The notes beneath the pieces are model-generated. The model worked only from the letters and a program-made list of their open reading frames with translations, was not told the origin of the DNA and ran no database searches. DNA of 10,357 bases from an uncultured Capnocytophaga sp. (GTDB lineage Bacteria; Bacteroidota; Bacteroidia; Flavobacteriales; Flavobacteriaceae): positions 1 to 10,357 of the forward strand of contig CAJPPS010000028.1 of NCBI GenBank assembly GCA_905372595.1, in the 5' to 3' direction. Shown one piece after another: positions 5,347 to 10,357 of the stretch. How positions within the stretch are numbered: position 1 is the stretch's first letter; each line of letters opens with the position of its first letter. Both the position numbers and the translations under genes were made by a program.

Positions 5347-8253
5347 TTAATTAATGATAGATTCCTGAATAACTCGTTGTATTTTGGCACGAATATTTTC
5401 AGTAATAAGTTTTTTATTATCAGAATTAGGAAAAGTACGGTTGGAAAGAAATATATAAATAGTCTGTGTCTGAGGGTCAGCCCAAGCAAAAGTACCGGTA
5501 AACCCAGTATGTCCGAAACTCTCAGGAGATACACAATCACAAGTAGGACCTGATTCTCCTTTAGGTTGGGGTTTATCAAATCCTAATGCTCGACGATTTC
5601 TCTCGGAAATAAAATAAGTTTTATTAAAAGTGTCAAAAGCATTTGCTGAGAAATAACGAATACCTCCATAATATCCTTTTTGGAGATAGAGTTGCATCAT
5701 TTTAGCAACATCATTAGCAGTGCCAAAAAGCCCTGCGTGCCCCGCGACACCTCCAAGCATAGCCGCTCCCTGATCGTGTACATAACCTCGAATGAGCTGT
5801 TGCCTGAAATTTTTATCATCTTCTGTAGGAGCAATCTGTGTTTTGGAGAATTGTTGTAAGGGTAAGTAAGTGAGCTGATAAGCTCCCATACTATTGTAAA
5901 AATCTTTTCGAACAATTTCATTTAGAGGCTTCCCTTTTTGAGTTTCTATATATTTTTGAAATAGATAATAAGAAAGATCACTATAGAGATACTTTTTCTT
6001 CTTGATTAATTCACTTTGAGCAATAGAGGCAAGAATGGTATCTTGGTAGTTCTCCCTTATAAATAGATTTTCAGCTACTTGTGTTGGGTATTGCTTACTG
6101 AGATTACTATTATAGACTTCAGGGGAGAGTATTTTCGTATTTTTATCCATAGTCTTGGTATAAAAAGGTAACCAAGACTGTAGTTGCCCATAGTGGGAGA
6201 GAGCTTCTTTAAGGGTGATATTTTCCTTATTTGTTCCTTTGAGCATAGGAAGAAGCGTAGCTAAGGGAGTATTTAGCTTAATCTTTTGTTTGTCATAGAA
6301 CTCTATAAGTTCAGGGAGAGTAGAAAGAATCTTAGTAAGGGAAGCAAGGTCATAGAGAGTATTGTTAGTTACTTGCTCAGAAGATGAGTTATAAGTACAA
6401 CGTCCAAAACTTTTGTTATAGACTACTGTTCCATTTCGAGCTACTAATACCTGTGCAGAAGGGGTCATCTGTTTTTGGATGGCTTCATTCACAATAGAAT
6501 CTATTTTGTAAAAATGATTGGAATTAATTCCTGCATTTTCAGCAATTCCGTAACCAAGCCTCTTAAGACTTTTGGTAGGGAAATTTCTTCCAAAGAGAAT
6601 TTCCTTATGAGCAGTCACAGGAAGTATTCCCTCAAAAGGAATTGCCCCATAGATAAGCTGAGCAGCCTTCTGTTGTGCTAAAGGTGTATTTTGGTAAGCC
6701 ATTATAATAGCTCCTATTTTCTTTATTTCAGGAATGTCAAGTAGAGCATAAGGTTTTACAAAAAAAGTAAGAATAACTTCCTTTTGTTCTACTATTTTTT
6801 CAAGTAGCGCAAGTTCTTGAGCTGTGAGCTTATAATCAGCCCAGGGATTAGCATTAGAACGATGTACTCCAATGATAATACGATTATAAGGAGCCATTTC
6901 TTTGCTTAAAGCTTCCCAAGAACCACTTTTTAGCTGTACAACATCTTGATAATAACGCAAATGCTTGAAAAATTCCCAGCCACTATCATCTCCGAACTTG
7001 ATATAAGCCGTCTTCTTAGAATCTAGGTCTTTTAGTGGGAGTATATTTTTGTTATTCTGTACTAGAGTGATTGCTTTTTCATATATTTTCTCACAAAGAA
7101 GTTCATCTTCTTTCTTGTTGAGGTCTTTGGTGAGATTTGTTAAGGATATAGGGGTATAATGATGGAGCCCAGCCCAATATTTTCCCTTGAGAATCTTTTT
7201 AACAGAATATGCCAAGCGATATTCGTTGATAATACCTGTATTATAGGCATTTTTTATGGCTTCAATTCCTTTGATCGGGTCAGAGGACATCAGCAAAACA
7301 TCATTTCCTGCTAGAAAGGCCTGCAAATCTACCTGAGCGGTATCAGTATAGTCTGCAACCCCCTTCATACCAAGAGCATCAGAGAATATAAGGCCCTGAA
7401 AATTCATTTTTTGCTTGAGGATACCCGAAACTATTTTATAAGAAATAGAGGCGGGTTTTCCCTCATCTAGAGCTGGAATATTAAGGTGCCCCACCATAGC
7501 AGAAGTTACTCCTGAATGGATAAGCTGTTCAAAGGGATAGAATTCCGTACTTTCTAGTCTTTCCTTTGAAAAAGAGATAGTTGGGAGGGTTTTATGAGAA
7601 TCTTTTTCTGTGTCTCCGTGTCCAGGGAAATGCTTAGCACAGGCTAATACACCTACACTTTGCATTCCTCTGGTAAAGGCGATTCCTTTCTGAGCAACAT
7701 TGAATTTACTTTCCCCAAAAGAGCGATTTCCAATGATTGGGTTTTTAGGATTAGTATTAATATCAATATCGGGAGCAAAATCAATATGAACCCCTAATCG
7801 CTTGCAATGTTGGGCAATATGTTTTCCTGTTTGTTCTACTAAGTTATTATCTTTTAGAGCACCTAAGGTCATATTCCAAGGAAATGCATATACAGAATCT
7901 AATCGCATAGCCAGCCCCCATTCCGCATCCATAGCAATGAATAAAGGTATTTTTGCTACGGATTGAAATTCATTAGTTAGTTTAGCTTGTTTCACAGGAG
8001 TTCCTTTGGAAAAAATAATTCCTCCAATATGGTGTTTTTCAATGAGTTCCTTTATGGGTTTATTTTGCTTAGATGTTTGATTGCTAAAGGATTGTACCAT
8101 AAATAGTTGTCCTATTTTCTGTTCAAGACTCATTGATTTATAGATACTATCTACCCAACGAGTTTGAGCCAGTTCATCCTTAGTACGAAGAGGGTCTATA
8201 TTTTGAGAAAAAGATAGAAAGGGTAGAAGTATAAATAGAGTTAAAAATCTCAT
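5347..8253 (-). CDS. Exported GH3 beta-N-acetylhexosaminidase (NagZ-like) fused to a beta-lactamase-family serine hydrolase
   Basis: This 968-residue two-enzyme protein joins a glycosidase to a serine hydrolase. Residues 1-17 form a signal peptide (MRFLTLFILLPFLSFSQ), so it acts in the periplasm or envelope, unlike cytoplasmic E. coli NagZ. The GH3 barrel (about 35-360) has KHFPGHGDTEKDSH (207-220) with the NagZ-type D218/H220 catalytic dyad, and FSDALGMKG with probable nucleophile D292. A GH3 C-terminal-like alpha/beta region follows (about 385-570). The beta-lactamase/esterase-type domain (about 580-960) has SLTK (S638, K641), YSD (757-759) and HTG (915-917) in place of KTG, so both active sites look intact. 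Removing GlcNAc from muropeptides and acting on peptide or ester bonds are inferences from the families. Its ATG overlaps the trpA stop (ATGA), so it is the distal gene of the trp transcript. Such fusions are known in Bacteroidota. Confidence 0.93.
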   Translation of the reverse strand: MRFLTLFILLPFLSFSQNIDPLRTKDELAQTRWVDSIYKSMSLEQKIGQLFMVQSFSNQTSKQNKPIKELIEKHHIGGIIFSKGTPVKQAKLTNEFQSVAKIPLFIAMDAEWGLAMRLDSVYAFPWNMTLGALKDNNLVEQTGKHIAQHCKRLGVHIDFAPDIDINTNPKNPIIGNRSFGESKFNVAQKGIAFTRGMQSVGVLACAKHFPGHGDTEKDSHKTLPTISFSKERLESTEFYPFEQLIHSGVTSAMVGHLNIPALDEGKPASISYKIVSGILKQKMNFQGLIFSDALGMKGVADYTDTAQVDLQAFLAGNDVLLMSSDPIKGIEAIKNAYNTGIINEYRLAYSVKKILKGKYWAGLHHYTPISLTNLTKDLNKKEDELLCEKIYEKAITLVQNNKNILPLKDLDSKKTAYIKFGDDSGWEFFKHLRYYQDVVQLKSGSWEALSKEMAPYNRIIIGVHRSNANPWADYKLTAQELALLEKIVEQKEVILTFFVKPYALLDIPEIKKIGAIIMAYQNTPLAQQKAAQLIYGAIPFEGILPVTAHKEILFGRNFPTKSLKRLGYGIAENAGINSNHFYKIDSIVNEAIQKQMTPSAQVLVARNGTVVYNKSFGRCTYNSSSEQVTNNTLYDLASLTKILSTLPELIEFYDKQKIKLNTPLATLLPMLKGTNKENITLKEALSHYGQLQSWLPFYTKTMDKNTKILSPEVYNSNLSKQYPTQVAENLFIRENYQDTILASIAQSELIKKKKYLYSDLSYYLFQKYIETQKGKPLNEIVRKDFYNSMGAYQLTYLPLQQFSKTQIAPTEDDKNFRQQLIRGYVHDQGAAMLGGVAGHAGLFGTANDVAKMMQLYLQKGYYGGIRYFSANAFDTFNKTYFISERNRRALGFDKPQPKGESGPTCDCVSPESFGHTGFTGTFAWADPQTQTIYIFLSNRTFPNSDNKKLITENIRAKIQRVIQESIIN

Positions 8254-9008
8254 TCTTTAAATAAATTATTTATTTGTTCAATAGTAGTTTCTATATCACC
8301 TGATGTTGTTAAGGATACAATGCTGGTTCCTATAATAACTCCATCGGCATATTTGCGCATTTTTTTTACATCTTCATTGGTTTTTATTCCAAAACCTAAA
8401 GAGATAGGGAGCTGACTCTTAGAACGGATTTGAGTGACAAAAGACTCCAATCTATCCAAATCTACTTGTTGGCTTCCTGTAACACCAAGAGAACCAATTG
8501 CATATACAAAACCATCTCCTAAAGAAGTAATCTGAGAAATTCGTTCCTCAGAAGTAACACTTACCAAAGGAATAAATGCAATATGATGAGCCTTAAGTTT
8601 TTCAGAAATTTCTTTTGATTCCTCATAGGGCAAATCGGGAATGATAATCCCTTTGATGCCTACCTGAGCACTTTTTTCAATAAATTTATCAATTCCGTAA
8701 GCAAAAATAAGATTATAATAAACCAAAAAGATAAGTGGCTTAGAACATTTCTCTTTTACAGAAAAAAGTAAATCAAAGACGGTATCCGTTGTAACTCCTG
8801 CTTGAGAGGCAGTAAAAGAAGCCTCTGAGATGAGTTTTCCATCTGCCAGAGGGTCAGAATAAGGAATGCCTATTTCTAGCAAATCAAGGTTTGTTTCACT
8901 TAAACGAACTAAAAATTCTTTAGTAAAATCAAGGCTAGGGTACCCTGCAACTATATATCCTATATTGACATTTTCTTTTTCCTCAAAAACTTTTCTAATA
9001 CTATTCAT
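8250..9008 (-). CDS. trpA: Tryptophan synthase alpha subunit TrpA
   Basis: TrpA cleaves indole-3-glycerol phosphate to indole and glyceraldehyde 3-phosphate and passes indole to TrpB through a tunnel. The 252-residue TIM barrel keeps the catalytic acids: E45 in LDLLEIGIPYSDPLADG (41-57) and D56, which correspond to E49 and D60 of the Salmonella enzyme with a constant shift of four. Other marks are IIIPDLPYEE (121-130, loop 6), YAIGSLGVTGSQ (169-180), and the phosphate-binding LGFGI (204-208) and GVIIGTSIV (223-231). After ADG the usual Pro is replaced by Lys (K58, DGKLI). The start overlaps the end of trpB by 8 bases, and its stop overlaps the next ATG by 4, so translation of all three is probably coupled. 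Confidence 0.97.
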   Translation of the reverse strand: MNSIRKVFEEKENVNIGYIVAGYPSLDFTKEFLVRLSETNLDLLEIGIPYSDPLADGKLISEASFTASQAGVTTDTVFDLLFSVKEKCSKPLIFLVYYNLIFAYGIDKFIEKSAQVGIKGIIIPDLPYEESKEISEKLKAHHIAFIPLVSVTSEERISQITSLGDGFVYAIGSLGVTGSQQVDLDRLESFVTQIRSKSQLPISLGFGIKTNEDVKKMRKYADGVIIGTSIVSLTTSGDIETTIEQINNLFKE

Positions 9009-10200
9009 ATTTTTCTCCTTTTAATATTGAAAAAACAGTGTGCATATCTTTATCTCCTCTACCAGAGACATTTACGATAATTGTTTCAGGTCTATCCTTG
9101 GAAAGGGTTGGGCATAATTTTTCCAAATAAGCTAAAGCGTGAGCACTTTCTATAGCAGGAATAATTCCCTCTTTTCGTGTAATTAATAGGAGGGCATCGA
9201 TTGCTTCTTTATCAGTGATAGGTGCATAAGTAGCCTTTTTTGTTTCAAATAGGTAGGCGTGCTCAGGACCTACACCAGGATAGTCTAATCCAGCAGAGAT
9301 AGAATGTACGGGGCTTATTTGTCCATATTGGTTTTGAAGTACATAAGTTTTCATTCCATGGATAATTCCTTCTCTACCTAAGGATAGGGTTGCCGCATGC
9401 ATATCGGTATCAATTCCATAACCACCAGCCTCAACACCATAGAGCTTAGTAGTTGGGTCATCCAAGAAAGCCGAAAAGATTCCTATAGCATTGCTTCCTC
9501 CTCCTATACAGGCAATTACGTGGTCGGCGTGCTTACCTAAGGCTTCTATTTGTTGCTTGGCTTCTTTACCAATGACCGATTGAAAATCCTTAACCATCTT
9601 AGGATAAGGATGAGGACCTACTGCAGAGCCAATGACATAGAATACTGTTTCTATCTCTCCAACCCAAGATTGGATAGCGGCAGTAGTGGCTTCTTTGAGC
9701 GTTTTAAGTCCCTCTTCCACAGCAATTACCTTTGCACCGAGAAGCTCCATACGAAATACATTTAGCTTTTGTCGTTCTATGTCGACAGCTCCCATATATA
9801 CTTCACATTCAAGACCTAATAAGGCAGCTGCTGTTGCTGTTGCTACTCCATGTTGCCCTGCACCTGTTTCAGCTATTACTTTCTTTTTACCCATTCTTTT
9901 GGCTAGCAATACCTGACCTAAAGCATTATTAATCTTATGAGCTCCTGTATGATTGAGGTCTTCTCGTTTTAGATAAATATCGTGATGATAATATTCACTA
10001 AGATTTTTTGCATAGTATAGAGGTGTCTCTCTTCCTACATAATTTTTTAGTAGATATGTTAGTTCTTCTTGGAAAGTGATATCTTTTTTAGCTTCCTCAT
10101 AGGCTTTTTCTAATTCTATAAGGGCAAACATAGCTGTTTCGGGAACAAATTGCCCTCCAAATTTGCCAAAATAGGCTTTTTCATTAGGATGTTGGCTCAT
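9001..10200 (-). CDS. trpB: Tryptophan synthase beta subunit TrpB
   Basis: TrpB is the PLP enzyme that joins indole and serine to make tryptophan, working as an alpha2-beta2 complex with TrpA. The 399 residues match the usual length of about 395-400. K89 in NHTGAHKINNALGQ is the PLP-binding lysine (K87 in enteric enzymes). E111 in AETGAGQHG corresponds to the catalytic glutamate, and CIGGGSNAIGIF (231-242) is the PLP phosphate loop. The N-terminus FGKFGGQFVPE (11-21) and C-terminal NVSGRGDKDMHTV are standard. It is the usual TrpB1 type, not the TrpB2 type. The start ATG lies inside the last codons of trpF (17-base overlap). Confidence 0.98.
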   Translation of the reverse strand: MSQHPNEKAYFGKFGGQFVPETAMFALIELEKAYEEAKKDITFQEELTYLLKNYVGRETPLYYAKNLSEYYHHDIYLKREDLNHTGAHKINNALGQVLLAKRMGKKKVIAETGAGQHGVATATAAALLGLECEVYMGAVDIERQKLNVFRMELLGAKVIAVEEGLKTLKEATTAAIQSWVGEIETVFYVIGSAVGPHPYPKMVKDFQSVIGKEAKQQIEALGKHADHVIACIGGGSNAIGIFSAFLDDPTTKLYGVEAGGYGIDTDMHAATLSLGREGIIHGMKTYVLQNQYGQISPVHSISAGLDYPGVGPEHAYLFETKKATYAPITDKEAIDALLLITRKEGIIPAIESAHALAYLEKLCPTLSKDRPETIIVNVSGRGDKDMHTVFSILKGEKYE

Positions 10201-10357
10201 TAGATTTTATTTTTAAGATGATTTCTTCAATTAGTTTTCTATTTTTTCGGTTATTAGTCTCTACCTTACTATTGACATCTAATACAGAAGGCGAAAAAGA
10301 AAGAGCTTTACAGATATTTTCTTTATCAATTCCACCAGCAAGGATGAAGGATTTAGT
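10184..10357 (-). CDS. trpF: Phosphoribosylanthranilate isomerase TrpF, C-terminal part, cut by window edge
   Basis: An open frame enters from the right edge and ends at a TAA (10186-10184) inside trpB. It gives 57 residues. FILAGGIDKENICKAL (residues 4-19 of the fragment) is the TrpF glycine-rich phosphate loop (usually ILSGGI or similar). VLDVNSKVE (25-33) matches the conserved (I/L)D(V/L)NS-x-(V/F)E motif, and a closing helix follows. TrpF isomerises phosphoribosylanthranilate, two steps before tryptophan synthase, so its place before trpB and trpA fits the operon. The rest of the gene and the operon promoter lie outside the window. Confidence 0.88.
   Translation of the reverse strand, partial: TKSFILAGGIDKENICKALSFSPSVLDVNSKVETNNRKNRKLIEEIILKIKSNEPTS

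Noticed and set aside
5295..5579. 94-residue hydrophobic frame on the - strand
   Set aside because: It overlaps the end of the serine-hydrolase domain, including its HTG motif, in another frame. Its leucine/phenylalanine-rich product looks like a by-product of AT-rich DNA.
9550..9932. Three open frames on the + strand opposite trpB
   Set aside because: They are antisense shadows of a highly conserved gene, with no promoter or motif of their own.
1..10357. CRISPR array, tRNA, rRNA, transposase or integrase genes, phage genes
   Set aside because: No regularly spaced repeats, tRNA-like fold, mobile-element protein or terminal inverted repeats were noticed when reading both strands.

Overview
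The window looks like a chromosomal segment of a flavobacterium (phylum Bacteroidota). Three intergenic spaces carry the Bacteroidota-type -7 element TAnnTTTG, Shine-Dalgarno sequences are weak or absent, the DNA is AT-rich, and predicted signal peptides end in the flavobacterial style (FSQ, ASAQ). Several proteins are of Bacteroidota type: a short TruB without a PUA domain, a DksA-like protein with a mostly lost zinc site, a TonB-like protein with a charged linker, a secreted PepSY-like protein and a GH3/serine-hydrolase fusion. Capnocytophaga or a close relative is my guess for the genus, but the window alone does not prove it.

Left part, + strand (1-3859). A very acidic, tyrosine-rich protein of unknown function is followed 9 bases later by a YwqG/DUF1963-family protein. 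After a promoter comes a run of four genes in one direction: a DksA/TraR-like regulator, truB (tRNA pseudouridine 55 synthase), a TonB-like envelope protein whose start overlaps truB, and a GNAT acetyltransferase. Middle, + strand (3860-4817): dapD has its own promoter and ends in a strong hairpin terminator. dapD belongs to the succinylase route to diaminopimelate and lysine.

Right part, - strand (10357-4829). The tail of a tryptophan operon enters from the right edge: the end of trpF (cut by the window), then trpB and trpA, each overlapping the next. The last gene is a 968-residue exported protein joining a NagZ-like GH3 beta-N-acetylhexosaminidase to a beta-lactamase-fold serine hydrolase. 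Its ATG overlaps the trpA stop codon (ATGA). Downstream, a small secreted PepSY-like protein has its own promoter and runs towards dapD. The two converge on a shared hairpin at 4787-4817.

Most of the window is housekeeping: tryptophan synthesis, diaminopimelate synthesis, tRNA modification and envelope functions. I see no mobile element, CRISPR array, tRNA or rRNA. The points most worth a second look are the cell-wall hydrolase fusion coupled to the trp operon, the acidic protein/YwqG pair at the left edge, and the DksA-like protein that has lost three of four zinc cysteines. I do not see clear evidence of a wholly new multi-gene system.
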